Source: Diadema setosum
Lineage: Eukaryota; Echinodermata; Echinoidea; Diadematoida; Diadematidae
Assembly: GCA_033980235.1 (NCBI GenBank)
Contig: CM067065.1
Location: 6,961,328-7,025,327, forward strand
Reading direction: 5' to 3'
DNA: 64,000 nucleotides
Translations under genes and position numbers: made by a program
Notes under the pieces: generated by a model
Seen by the model: the letters and a program-made list of their open reading frames with translations, nothing else
What the model was told of the DNA's origin: nothing
The model's database searches: none
Part shown: piece by piece, positions 12,190 to 23,602 of the stretch
Numbering within the stretch: position 1 is the stretch's first letter
Layout: each line of letters opens with the position of its first letter

Positions 12190-13740
12190 CTCAAGGTAGT
12201 ACCTGTGTACAAAAAAGATGATAATAAGAATATGATAAAAAATAGACCTATAGCCCTTTTACCAATCTTTTCCAAGATCTAAGAGAAAATAATTTTGCCA
12301 ACGCTTGATTGATTTCTTGTTAAAACAACATGTTTTAATTCCTCAGCATTTTGGTTTTCGGAAACACTTTTCTACAAACATGGATGTTTTTAATCTCTTA
12401 AATTCTACTGTGAAGTCCATTCATGAACAAAAGTATTGCTTGGAAATTGTTTGACTTGTCATATATAGGCATTTGACACCATTGAAAACTATCCTTTTGA
12501 GTAAACTTGAACACTGTGGTGTTCGTGGAGTAGCATTATCATGCTTTGAAAATTATTTATCTCACCAAACTCAATTTGTTGTGGTCAATGGTGTCAAATC
12601 CCAGACTGTTGTCACCCAGTATGGTGTACCACAAGGGTCAGTGCTTGGCCCTTTGCTACTCTTGATTTATAGTAACGATGTTATAAATTCATCGAATGTA
12701 TTTTCTATTCACTATTTGCAGATGACACTAGCTTGTTGTTATCCCATAGTATTCATTACTACTCTAATGGCCATTGCAAATGCTGAAATTTAAAAAAAAA
12801 ATGTTGACTTGTTGTGTTGTAACAAGCTGTTATTCAATGTTCAAAGACATACTGTGTTATTTTTAGATGAAGAGGTAAGAAAATTCCTAGCAATGTTAAT
12901 CTCCTGAAGGTGGGTGATCACACTGTTGCACGAAGTGAGCATGTGATATTCCTGGGTGTTATTATTGACGAATACTTGACCTAGAAACCCCATGACGCTA
13001 TATGCACATTTTTTTTATTATATATATATACACACACACATATATATATATATACATATATGTTTAATTGATTTCAACTATTGGCATACAAACATAAATC
13101 ATTTCTAATTATGGTATACAAATAACACAAGCAAGAAAAATAAATTTTACAAGAAAAGAAATTCTCGAGGTGTTGGTGGATTATAGATTAGGATTTATCC
13201 TAACTAGGATGATCTCAGTAAATCTCAGCAAATGATGCTTTATACGTAAGTGTATTTTCCCCCTTACCTGTTGTAATGTTGCATGGGGAAACAGTTTTAA
13301 GACTTAAATTGATAAACTCAAAGTATTACAAAACAAAGTTATTCGGCTTGTCACGACCGTGATACAGCTTTAGGGAACCTACAATCTGTAGTCAGCCATT
13401 ATTCCTAAGATGAAGTTGCTACCCTTTGATGAACTTGTGTCTTTCAGTAGTATGGTGTTCATGTTTAAACTTCAGTTTTGTCCTCATATATGGCTCTTAA
13501 AAGGCCCATTTTCTTTTAACTCCCAGATACATACTTACAACACACGTCAAAGAAACCTACGCACTGACGTATGCATCAACCTCGTGTTAGGACAATGTGT
13601 TGCATTCAATTCCTTCCAAGTCGCATGTATTAAAGATTGGAACCAATTACCTGCAGACGTTAAGGACAGTACGACCGTTACTAGATTGAAGACTTTGTGT
13701 AAATCATATAATCTAATCGATAGATTGCAATAGATTAGCA
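12190..13740 (+). pseudogene. Decayed CR1/Jockey-group LINE reverse transcriptase
   Basis: Reads in several frames as the RT part of a non-LTR element. In order: an NRPIALLP block (about 12240), an AFDTIE-like block (about 12470), HCGVRGVALSCFENYLS (12512-12562), the GVPQGSVLGPLL block (12620-12660) and, at the far end, the conserved tail region IHTYNTRQR plus WNQLP (13525-13660). The YADD motif is not intact and many stops and shifts occur. An insertion with a TA/CA microsatellite (13015-13065) separates the RT core from the tail. No 5' half is present. Dead relic. Confidence 0.8.
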
Positions 13741-13741
13741 A

Positions 13742-14300
13742 TATCGTTCTATGAAGATGTTCTACTAGCTGCTACAGAAGAGGCTCGGGTGTTTATTGTG
13801 TCAGACATCTTGTCATCACTAAGGTGTTTTTTTTTTTTTTCAAAAGCAATGAAAAAAGATACAACATCACCCTGGGAAGTGTATTTCAGTGGGACTGATG
13901 AAATCAGTTTGTTTATACCAGGTTTTGTTATGTTGGATCTGTTTATATCGATTTTCCTCTGTATAGCGTCGACGAACCACTCTGCGTGTGTGTGTCTGTG
14001 TGTCTGTATGTCTGTGTATGTGTCTGTCTGTCTGTCTGTCTGTTGCTGCCTCGACGGCGATTTGCTTGGAGACGACGACTGTTTGGCTTGCAACCATACA
14101 GAAACTAGATTGCAAGCACAAAACACTGTCGGTCATGAAGGAGTCTGTGCCAAGGCGTCTCTATGACAACAATCCTCCACTGCAAACAAATCAGACACCA
14201 TACCATGACCCGATAGCCTAGTGTGATTACTTATCTTGCGTCTAGACAGTCGCAGTTGACGGGTTCACGTCCTGCCGTGACCTTAAGTTGATTTCACCGA
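13742..14300. other. Anonymous DNA with GT/CTGT microsatellite
   Basis: A TGTG and CTGT repeat at about 13984-14043 generates open frames on both strands. I see nothing else supportable. Confidence 0.4.
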
Positions 14301-14309
14301 GCACACGTT

Positions 14310-14845
14310 TGTGCGAAATAAGTTCTCAAGACGTATATGTGAATGTCGTGTACCATTGCCAAAGTACATCCAGTTACGAACACATACGATCCTAAGAACC
14401 CGCGAGGTTAGATGTGAACAACGTATATTTTTGCAATAATCACGGGAGAAATGTTTCCAAGAGAGTTGATAGCCGTCTTGACTTAAAGTTATTTTTTCTT
14501 TTTACTGTATTGCTTCTTTCTTTCCCTTTCATTTCTCTGCTCTGTGTGTGTGTCTTCAGTTTTTCTCATGACTGAAGCAGCATGCTGTTTTGCAGGTTCC
14601 CCAGCACATTATTTAAGGTTTCAAATATCAAGTTTTGCGTACTTTATAATTATTTACAATGTATATATATATATACACATGTATATATATATGTGGTGTG
14701 TGTGTTCGTTTAGCAAACATTTCGTTCTTTTTCTTGGTCTTTGATATTTTTGTTACTTTAATAGTTGTTTGGTGGGTGGATTTGGGTATTCTACGATTTT
14801 GATTTGTAGAAAACGTAGGGCTTCCAAGAAGTCATGCGTGAAGGG
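14310..14845. repeat. Diverged tandem duplication, copy A
   Basis: Matches 15068-15575 in the same order and orientation. Paired landmarks: ATGTGAACAACG (14413 and 15168), GGGAGAAATG-TTCCAAG, CTTTCATTT / CTTTCATAT with a following GTGTGTGTGTCT, the AATAGTTGTTTG word (14760 and 15508) and AACGTAGGGCTTC (14812 and 15546). Identity looks moderate, with indels. No coding content. Confidence 0.7.
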
Positions 14846-15067
14846 TGCGGATTTGCCCCCCCCCCCCCCCCACACACACACACTTTCGTGGGAATGTCAC
14901 AAAATGTACGCGAACAGTTTGTTGTCGGTAAGTCGTAATTAGGAAATAAGGCCTGATTTCACGGAGGCGAACGATTTTTGAAGGGCACGAATGGCGAAAT
15001 CCAACATTCGGAAAAGATCTTCTCCGAATGTGTTCCGGCAATTAAGCCGAAAACCATTATTTGGGGA

Positions 15068-15575
15068 AATTGTGCAAATTTCTCACGACGTACATAGGAT
15101 GTGCGAATATCGTTTGAACCATTGCTATACGGTACAGCATGTTACGTACACGAAGAACACGCGACGGAAATGTGAACAACGCATTTTTTCCAATAATCAT
15201 GGGAGAAATGATTCCAAGGAGATATGATACCTGTCTAAAGATGAAGTTTTTCTCTTTCTTGTATATCTCTTTTCTTTTCCTTTCATATTTTCTGTTGTGT
15301 GTGTGTCTACAGTTTTTTTTTTCCTGAGGACCTACCTTCACTAGTAAATCAGTGATCTTTTTGCTGTTTCTCCAACACAAATCTCTAGTTTCAAATGTAA
15401 TTTTGGCATACTTGAGAAACATTTTAAGTGTTAGCTGTCATTATTTCTTTATACAGCAAACATTTTGCTTTCTTAACTGGTCTTTATTAGCCTATTCTTT
15501 TGGTTGTTAATAGTTGTTTGATGTGTGGACGATTTTGAATTTAAAACGTAGGGCTTCAAAGACATCATGCATCCC
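15068..15575. repeat. Diverged tandem duplication, copy B
   Basis: Second member of the duplicated pair described at 14310-14845. The roughly 220 bases between the copies contain a C-run followed by a CA-run (14857-14883). Open frames on either strand through this region are not conserved between the two copies, which argues against coding. Confidence 0.7.
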
Positions 15576-15779
15576 CAAACATGCGCTGAACGTTTATTAT
15601 AATGTCTCAAAAGTTTTCTGAACAGACCATGTGTCACGAACCCCCTAACCATACTGTATATACACGTAAGATGTCAACTGTTTCTTTCCATATGAATGTA
15701 TAATAGGTTACTGTAATTATTAGGCTTTGTTCTGTTGCATAATTATTGTAATGCAAAATAATTCCGTCTGATGTCCTAG

Positions 15780-15848
15780 GTCAAGGACGCTCAGCATGGA
15801 CTACCTTCTCTTGGAAGAAGACGATCCGCCAGACCACTCCATCGAGTA
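15780..15848 (+). CDS. Candidate first coding exon of an unknown host gene
   Basis: A short GC-richer stretch. A possible splice acceptor (GATGTCCTAG) ends at 15779. ATG is at 15796, and an acidic peptide starting MDYLLLEEDDPPD runs to a good donor (GA followed by GTAAGC, around 15848). Joined to the candidate exon at 23514 the frame stays open and gives a continuous acidic segment. I do not recognise the family. The evidence is splice signals, phase match and composition only; it is too short to be sure. Confidence 0.4.
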
Positions 15849-16459
15849 AGCATTACTGTGTATGTAGTCACAATCAAAGAGTATAGATGCGATTAAATGA
15901 GGTTACACTTTCCCGATTTTACACGTAAACGGCTGCCATTTTGAGAGCATAACACCATTAGCCTTTGGTTATTTTGTACATGATAAGGATATTACATTTT
16001 ATTTTCCTCCGTTGTTAATAGTGAGATGTATTTACATCATAACATTTAGAAATATCATTTTCAGCCTATTTTAATCATCTTTTCAAATTAAAGAAATGTC
16101 CGTTCTTTCCCAAACTGAAGCTTGAGTTAAAAGTATGCAGGTGCATGGTGTGTTTATAAACGCGTAATTTCTCACTCGCCCGAATCTTTATGGCATACTC
16201 ATCATGGATTCCAATCAGGGCCTACATCATAAATGTTCTTCTGCTTGTTCTGATTATTTAAGGTAATGATATACCCCCGAGAGAAATGAAAATTGTATAC
16301 TGCCAAATAATCTCCTGTTTTCAAATATCTTCATCGTGATTCGTTATAAAGAACTGGGGAAAATATGGCTTTTTTATCATTTCTGGTATTGTCATTCTGC
16401 ACACTCAAGCAGGTCTTGTTATGTTAGAGAAAATGTTCAAATATGTGTGATTAGCCAGA
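15849..16459. other. Anonymous AT-rich DNA (putative intron)
   Basis: No gene or repeat boundary recognised. If the two candidate exons are real, this is the start of a 7.7-kb intron. Confidence 0.35.
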
Positions 16460-16620
16460 ACTAACGGTGGCCCGGTTGCCCGAGGCCACCAAAAATGAAA
16501 GTCGGGCCACCAAATTTAAAAAAAAAGGCAGATTTGGTGGCCCGCCCACCATCAAAATTTGATATTGATGATTTTGGTGTCCCCATCGGGCCACCAAAAA
16601 AAAAGTTAGTGTGGAACCCT
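16460..16620. mobile_element. Small inverted-repeat element with GGTGGCCCG words
   Basis: Ends read ACTAAC-GGTGGCCCG on the left and CGGGCCACC...GTTAGT on the right. Two further GGGCCACC / GGTGGCCC pairs lie inside, so the whole piece folds. About 160 bases, no coding capacity. Confidence 0.6.
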
Positions 16621-16952
16621 GGATTAGCCCTTAAAATCATTCTCTTTGGTTAATCTGGGGAAAATTATATTAGCCTCTGGATGGTGTAAGTATAACAATT
16701 TCTTTAGGGCCAAAAGAGAACGACAATGGAGACGTAGATAAACTAGAGAAGCACTCTGAGAGCGCAGACCTCTGCCAAGCAGCTACTTTCCACCGATGAT
16801 CTTGCTCTTCCCAAAGAGATTTTTCTCCTCTCCACCACTGAGGAAACGCTCTTTAGGCTCTGCCATATAGAGATCAGTAATTTCCACACCTATAGGGATA
16901 CATGCTGAAAAATCGCCCGATTTCCCAATATAGAAACCTTTGTTACGTCATA

Positions 16953-17943
16953 GGGTGCGTTTATCAACTCTTTTTCTGGGCAGAAACAGGTTTTCCAAAC
17001 AACTTTCAAGGAATTTTTACGAGTTGATAAACGCAAAGCTGTTTTAAAAGCCCTTTCGGAAACTACATTTTCGAAAGCCGCAAATTTGTGGCTTTCCAAA
17101 CAGGTTTCCTAAACAGGTTTTTAGAAACCTGCTTGTAAAAGCCTTTTGAAGTTGATAAACGCAATGCTATTTTGAAACGGCTTTGGCCGTGTTTATGCTT
17201 CCCCTTTTCGGGCCAGAATCAGCGTTTTGAAACGTGATTAGAGCAAAACGCTGTTGCGTTCATGCTCACTTCGATAGAAACGCTGATTCAAAACGCCGAT
17301 CCAAAACGCACAAAAAAGGTGCGTTTACGATCGGCGTTTCTGACTAATCACGTTTGACGGGGAAGCATAAACGCAACCGACAAGCGTTTCTAAACGCGTT
17401 TAGAGTGACGTCATCTAAACGCATTTCCGGTTCCCGTGAAACAGCGCGCGCCCGGCCAGCCAGCTACCCTGGCCTGTGCAATTTTCCCATGTACTGTGTA
17501 TACGCATGTCTTTCCCAGCTGCTCTACCAGGCCAGGCCACCAATCCCAGCGCGCGCCCCAATTTGACCTGCCTCTGCTGAGGTCAGCGAAGCAATTGCAA
17601 ACGCTCTTTCCAAGGCTCGAAGAAAGTGAGCATAAACAGTGCTCCCATGAACGGCGTTTTGAATCAGCGTTTTGAATCAGCGTTTCAAAACGCTGATTCT
17701 GCCTTCGCAAATTGAGCATAAACACACCCTTTGTAGTATTGTACTGTAGTTACGAACAATGCACACCTTATATGACCTCTTCTCCTCGGGTCGATTTGCG
17801 TGTGCAGTGACAGGCCAGTTATCGTGTTCGCGAAAAGTTGATAAACGCAACTATTTTGGAAGCCGTTTCTAAAGGGCTTTGGAATCGGCTTTTGAAAGCC
17901 GTTTAAAAAGGGGAAAGGTGGTAAACGCAGCCTTTAACCCTCA
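16953..17943. mobile_element. Foldback-like element with GTTGATAAACGCAA repeats, containing a nested element
   Basis: The left end GGGTGCGTTTATCAAC is matched in reverse by GGTAAACGCAGCC on the right. Copies of GTTGATAAACGCAA occur at about 17021, 17152 and 17826, and gene-free blocks of AAAGCC/GGCTTT words fill the arms. A second, separate inverted-repeat element sits inside at about 17185-17729. Probably a non-autonomous DNA element; superfamily not determined. Confidence 0.6.
17185..17729. mobile_element. Nested TIR element with GTGTTTATGC ends
   Basis: The left end GGCCGTGTTTATGC and the right end, read inward as GGGTGTGTTTATGC, are followed on both sides by CAGAATCAGCGTTTTGAAACG, a strong inverted repeat of about 45 bases overall with a small gap. 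The centre (17430-17570) is GC-rich with GCGCGCGCCC-type palindromes. The flanks share CTTT or TTT, a possible 3-4 bp duplication. Open frames on both strands through it are not supported as genes. Confidence 0.65.
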
Positions 17944-19254
17944 GATGCGTGGCGCGCCTCTCCCCAGCAGAAACTAGAGCACGAATTTTAGTACGCGCAT
18001 GGAAACCTCAAAAATGGGCAGCTTGAACTCCCAAGTTCATTGACCCTAACAAATACAACAAATCCTTCATAAAATCCATAAAAATTTCCTGCAAAAATTG
18101 CATGGGAAATTGGCTAATTCGTAATTGCTCCATTGTTTTGGGATTTGTTTGTTTTTTTTTTTTATTGAGATGGACCCTGCGATCATTTTCGAAGGAGTCT
18201 ACTGCACGACCGACAGTGAAGGGACAAGATTTGCGATTAGAGGATAGTGCTCTCAGTTCATTGTCGGTGCTCAATGTATAGACAAAAAGCCGTTGTACTG
18301 CATCATACGACAGAATACCATTGTAAAGTGTGCTTCATTTTCTTGACGTTAGGATTAATTCCGAGTATTTTTTTATTTTATTATTCTTCATGTCGTATAC
18401 CTTTTTTTTTTCAAAATGTCTTACAATATGAATAGACACATAATATGCTGCATACTATACGTATCACTTTTACAGCAAACCGAGAGAGTATGTTTCTGTT
18501 CTCTGGTCTTAAGAAATACAGCAGGTTCTTTAATGACACCTAGCTGCAGCAGCATCACAAAACCAACAAAGAGTCGCACAGACTAATTTTGTGTGGTGAC
18601 TCAAATAGGTGAGATTGGTTAACATCTAGTCAATCTTAGATTTTTCGTATTTTCTGAAAGAGCTGGACTTCATCTACATCATGCTAAAGTTTGGGATCAT
18701 AAACTGAATGGTATTTTTTTCCAGAACACTTTTTGTTGGTAGAATAGTGTGATTAGGTGTGTCTTAGAGTCACCTAATCTTTTCTTACAAGCCCATTTAA
18801 CACTCCTCACTTTCAACTGTAATAACTTTTGAGAGGATAACGCTACCGCTTTGAAAGTTGGCGATAGTCATGAATAGAATATGGGAATAGAGCATCTGCA
18901 GTTTCAGAATAATCTGAAAATCTCTTCAGCTTTTTATGCTGCGGATTGTGTGTGTGTGTCTGTGTGTGTGTGTGTGTGTTGAAAGGTCCTTGTATGTAGC
19001 AGAACCTCTTTGTGTCACAGTGATGATAAATTAAGATATAGTAGTATAAGGAACGTTGCATGTGGGTGTTGATAAGGAGTATGCTAAAAAAAAAAGTAAA
19101 GAATTTTATAGAGATTACGATGAGGCGAATATAATACATTGCACTCCCGTTACAGCGAACGCGTTTATAACAAAATAACGAAGTAAAATTTCTAGTCTCA
19201 ATAATTATTATCGTCATTGAGGTCCATGCAACAAAATTCGATCATGACTATTAG
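17944..19254. other. Anonymous DNA including a repeat copy shared with 27.2 kb
   Basis: The part 18745-18930 resembles 27215-27400. Both share AGTGTGATTAGGTGTGTCTT, TTTCAACTNTAATAACTTTTGA and ATCTCTTCA in the same order, so it is an interspersed repeat. A GT microsatellite lies at about 18946-18980. No gene seen. Confidence 0.5.
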
Positions 19255-19455
19255 CTAATGATAATAAACTATTGAATTGAATTGAATTGAATAGAATTGA
19301 ATTGAATTAAATTGAATTGAATGACGAATGCGTTATAGCGAGATTTTCGTTGTAATGAAGTGTTTTCGATCGCCATAGCAAAATAATGATAATAATAATA
19401 ATAATAATGGTAATAATAATAATAATAATGATAATAATAATAACAATAATGCGCT
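19255..19455. repeat. LINE-type ATTGA tail plus AAT microsatellite
   Basis: AATAAACTATTGAATTGAATTG-type sequence at about 19264-19322 resembles the short tandem tails of CR1/Jockey-group LINEs. The body of such an element is not recognisable upstream. An imperfect (AAT)n run follows at 19385-19450. Confidence 0.5.
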
Positions 19456-19619
19456 GTAAGGAAATGCTAATCGTTTACGAAAATACACTGCGGAACAGGC
19501 ATTTGCATACCGGCTTTGCATGAGTAGACACTTCTCATCACTCTGCGTTCACTCCCTGTGTCACGCACCGTTTCTGAGAACTTGCATCACTGTAGCACGG
19601 TAATCCAGAAAGAAATATG

Positions 19620-19710
19620 ATTCGTTGTTTTGAAGGTTCGTTATTACGAAAGACACAAATCATGTTATGCCTCGATGTTCGTAATTCGAAAATGAAATAG
19701 GGTTCGCTAG
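19620..19710. repeat. Left part of TTCGTTA / TTACGAA repeat array
   Basis: Short units such as GGTTCGTTATTACGAA and GTTCGTAATTCGAAA occur in series up to the left end of the 2.8-kb element. The same kind of units resume at 22506, so the array was split by the insertion. Confidence 0.6.
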
Positions 19711-22505
19711 AGGGCAAGTCCAAGATATCGCGCACCTTACGTATGGGACATTCAGAGATTTTAAACCTCTGAAAAGTAATGAAGGAGCACTTGGATTTAA
19801 TTGTTTATCATCAGGAGGACTGGTAGCCCTGAGAAGAATATTGTGTTTAAGTTTGATGTCATTTGACCTTGGGTTAATTATTTTATTAAGAAAAATATGG
19901 CAACTTACGTATGGGACCAGAGAAAAACTGGATTTTTCAAAATAAAGTTTGAATTGAAAATTCTCTGAAAGTACCTTACTGATCAAGTTCTGTTTAGAAG
20001 TGAAGAAAGGTACAATACTGAAGTATCTTTCAGCAAAGTTTCACTGCAAAAGAATGGCGCATATTTTCATGAAGTTGGTTTAATTAACGAAAGTACATCT
20101 TACGTATGGGACATGGCCCAACTTACGTATGGGACATTTGTCTTAAGTGCACAAGTGTATTCATGGAAATGACTTTAAATTTCCCCAGTGTCATATTCAG
20201 TTCCACAAATCATACTACAACATATAACAAATGAAATAGACTTCTAAGTGGGTACTTTCCCGATTCAGATACCTAACAGAAGCTAAAATAAGACAAATAA
20301 AAGTAATTACCAATTTGCAATTAAATGTCTTAGTTTGGATTCCGTCATGCATTAACACTGTCCTCATGATGTCTACACATACAGATACAGTATACTGACA
20401 CTCTATTTCTAGCCCATTTGTAATACTGTGGTCAATATTTTTTATCAAATGAAAAAAAAAAATGTGCGAATTCTAGCTTGTGACCATGATGTAGCATACA
20501 TGCACATGTACCATGACTAATTTGTAGTCTTGATAATTTCACCTGTAAAATCAAATGTCATGTACAGTGTAATTTGCAAATACAGTTTGAAGTGGGTACT
20601 TTCAGTAGTTTTAGGCTTACCTTGCAAGTTGTCTAAGTTTTTATAGAGCTTTGAAATTGTTTGAAATGCAGCACAAAACACAACAACAACAAGAGTAATT
20701 GATTTTGCTCTGTAATCATCATGTTTTGCCATGTGAATTTTAGCTTCTGCAAAATCAATCAAATTTTAATGAAACTTTTAGATTTTAAAAGCCGTGGTAG
20801 AACAAAGAGATAAAAGAATGTATGTGTCAATGCTGGCTTCTTTTTTCAAATTGCTCGGCTTCAGGTCTATGAAACCAAAGACGACAAAATTTGTGTTTAT
20901 ACTTTGTACATACATACATACTTGTGTAGTGATACAGGAAAGATTATCATATTTGTACATTTAAATCTTAAGAGAAAATGTAATTCTAGATTTGAAACAC
21001 TTAAGTAACTCACTGATCTGAAACTTACAATTTTGATAAATTCTAATAACCTATAATTTGATCATACACTCTGAGATTGCAATGCTTGTTGATAATTGTG
21101 TAGATGTGGGGTACAAAGTATTAAAGTATGAGTCGATGAAGGTGTCTCAGAGCACATCTGTCTCTTCAAACACCTAGAAAAGAAAATTGAATTCCCTATT
21201 TGTTTGTGTAATTTGTGTTATTAGCACTCCAACCACAGAACCAGTATTGATATTGTGGTTCATGGCAAATGTAAACTATAGTCTTCATTTCACAGGATTT
21301 TCAGAAATCATGTTCATGACCTTGATAAGTCATGACATATTCTGAGGGTGTGCAGTTGAAATATTAAACATCATATCAAAATAAAAAGTATTCTCGTAGG
21401 GTTTTTCCGTTGCTATCAACTCAAGTAATGACAAAGTTACCTGCTGTCACCTCAAGTGATTTTTCTTTTCAGTAAGACCTGTAATGTTGTCATTGATGAG
21501 CGCCACAAGCACAATTGTTTTGATTTCCCTTCTTAGGCTGTACAGCCTGTAGTACATGCTGAACAGTGTACTGCACCTAAAATGACACTCAGAGAATCCC
21601 ATTCTCTAGGACAAAGTCATTTTGTTGAGAGGTAAAGTTGAAAACGATAAGTGAATTAAGAAAATGTCCAATATCAAAATTTTAAAAGGAGGAATGTTAA
21701 TTGAAGACCAGCTGCACAGCCTGTAATGAAAATAAGAAAATACAAGTGTAAATGAATATTCTTTATTTTCCTTTCTTAATCATAGAATGACTCAATAATG
21801 CTGTTCTTACACTCTCCCTGAGGTCAACTAAGTAGGAGAGGTAGATATATCTACATATCCTTCAGAGTAGGAGCAAAGATAACCATTAACCAAATAGATG
21901 TAAGGACATATACCATCCATGTCAAAAGGCGGTTTTCCCATTCACTTTGCATGTAATGTCCCATACGTAAGGCATTTGTCCCATACGTAAGCAAACTTTA
22001 ATTAGTTATAAGATGAAGGACTAATTAAATTTCCAAATTTAGTTTTGCTAATCTGGAGTTAAAATGAATAAATTAGAACTTCCCAAAGTATGATTGGTCA
22101 ATGTTTGAAATCTTCAGAAAAAACTTAAAAAAACATACTCAAATCCTTACGTATGGGACACTTCGTTCTGGGAAAGAGCGTAATTTGCATAATTAATATG
22201 CTGACCTTGTCTTACCTATTGGAAATTATACTAGCTCATACAGGGGTCATGTCCATAAAGGAACTAGGTCAAGGACAAATTCAACTGATTTTAGATGAAT
22301 ATTTTCAATTTGTCCCATACGTAAGGTTTGTTTTTAATTTATGCAAATTAAGGCCATATTTCTAGCATAAATTTGCATAATTAAATATTTCCTTTGCTGA
22401 AAATATATAATTTAACTCTTTGGCTACAACATCATATCAATAAGTTTTTGATGAAATCAAGATGAATTTTGAGCATCTGAGGTGACATTATCTTGGACTT
22501 GCCCT
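19711..22505. mobile_element. 2.8-kb TIR element carrying eight TTACGTATGGGACA motifs
   Basis: The left end AGGGCAAGTCCAAGATA (19711-19727) is perfectly repeated in reverse at 22489-22505. The 14-bp motif TTACGTATGGGACA lies at 19737, 19905 (last base changed), 20100, 20123 and 22147 on the plus strand and at 21957, 21977 and 22311 on the minus strand, clustered towards the two ends. No long open frame, so non-autonomous. AAGTGGGTACTTTC also occurs twice (20246, 20590). The insertion lies within a TTCGTTA-type array; no clear target duplication. The motif could be a transposase-binding subterminal repeat (inference). Confidence 0.8.
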
Positions 22506-22990
22506 AATACGAACTTTTTGGTGTTATTTGTTCGTTATCCGTAATGTTCGTTAATCCGACAATGAAATTATGTTCTTATTGCGAATCTTTGTTAATCCGG
22601 AAATTGCAAGAATCTTCGTAAATCCAAATGTTCGTTAACCGGAACATGAAATAAGGTTCGTTAATCCAAGAGTGAAAAAAAGGAGAGTTCACTAACAACA
22701 TTTCGGAATTACAAACCTCATAATTATCGTCTTTTGATAAACGAAACGTCAGAATAACGAAACTGTGTCATTTTGGATTAACAAATCTTCGGAATTACAA
22801 ACATCTCATTTTCGGATCACCTATGATAGATCAAAGCATCTTATCTTTATTCTGGAATTACGAACTTTCGGAATAGCCAATTTTCGGAAGAACGAAGCTT
22901 TAAAAAACACACCCTTTTTCTTTTTCGGATCAATGTACCTTCCTGAAGAAGGAACCTTAGGAAAAATGAACTGTAATAATGAAACTGTGG
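22506..22990. repeat. Right part of TTCGTTAATCCG / TTCGGAATTACGAA array
   Basis: Many irregular copies of TTCGTTAATCCG, and their complements TTCGGAATTACAAAC, in both orientations. This is a diverged minisatellite or foldback array continuous with 19620-19710 before the transposon insertion. Open frames through it are repeat translations. Confidence 0.6.
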
Positions 22991-23513
22991 AAAAACGAAC
23001 AGTAAGAGAATTCTAAGCCATCACGTTATATACCTGTGTTTCCAAGTTGGAAATGAAGCGTGAAAACAACAATGAAGCGTGAAACAACAATGAAGCGTGA
23101 AAACAACACACACTCTCTCTCTCTCTCTCTCTCAGTCGGAAACGTAACATTCAAACGAAATTAATGAGATAGCATCCCATTTTACATCACTGTGCATCTT
23201 TCGATGAGAATAATTTGATAATCATCATATAGTTTACGCATGGGTTGCGTGTTTTCAGCATAATAATGAAAATGGCCGTTCCCGCGGATGTTTTCCTAAC
23301 GGGGGTGCATCGGAGAAAGGACAGCAATGATTACAGTGAGTGATATGAATATATTAGATAACCGACTGATGGTCCCTCAATCGGTATTATTAGCATGGTA
23401 CTGATGAAGTAATGAACGTACCGATTATTAAAGAAATCGTGATATCAATACCTTAAAGTTCCTCTTTTCTAATCAGATGCAAGATTAAACATTTAATTCC
23501 TTCCAAATTCCTA
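22991..23513. other. Anonymous DNA
   Basis: GAAGCGTGAAAACAACA repeated three times (about 23053-23107), then a (CT)n microsatellite (23109-23133). The rest has no recognisable feature. Confidence 0.4.
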
Positions 23514-23602
23514 GCCCGGACGTGGAATTCGAAGACCTGGAGGAAGACTTCATACAGACATATTATACATTCTGCCAAAAAAAAAAAAAAAAGTGGAGGT
23601 AC
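23514..23602 (+). CDS. Candidate second coding exon of an unknown host gene
   Basis: An acceptor with a pyrimidine-leaning tract (CCTTCCAAATTCCTAG) ends at 23513. Splicing from 15848 completes a codon and continues in frame as DPDVEFEDLEEDFIQ, an acidic run matching the character of the first exon. After the Cys codon near 23573 a 16-A homopolymer begins, so the true exon end or donor is uncertain. A GAG-GTACCC at about 23596-23602 is one option. Function not recognised. Confidence 0.35.

Noticed and set aside
13988..14221. Cysteine/valine-rich frames over the GT/CTGT repeat
   Set aside because: Produced by a microsatellite; open on both strands.
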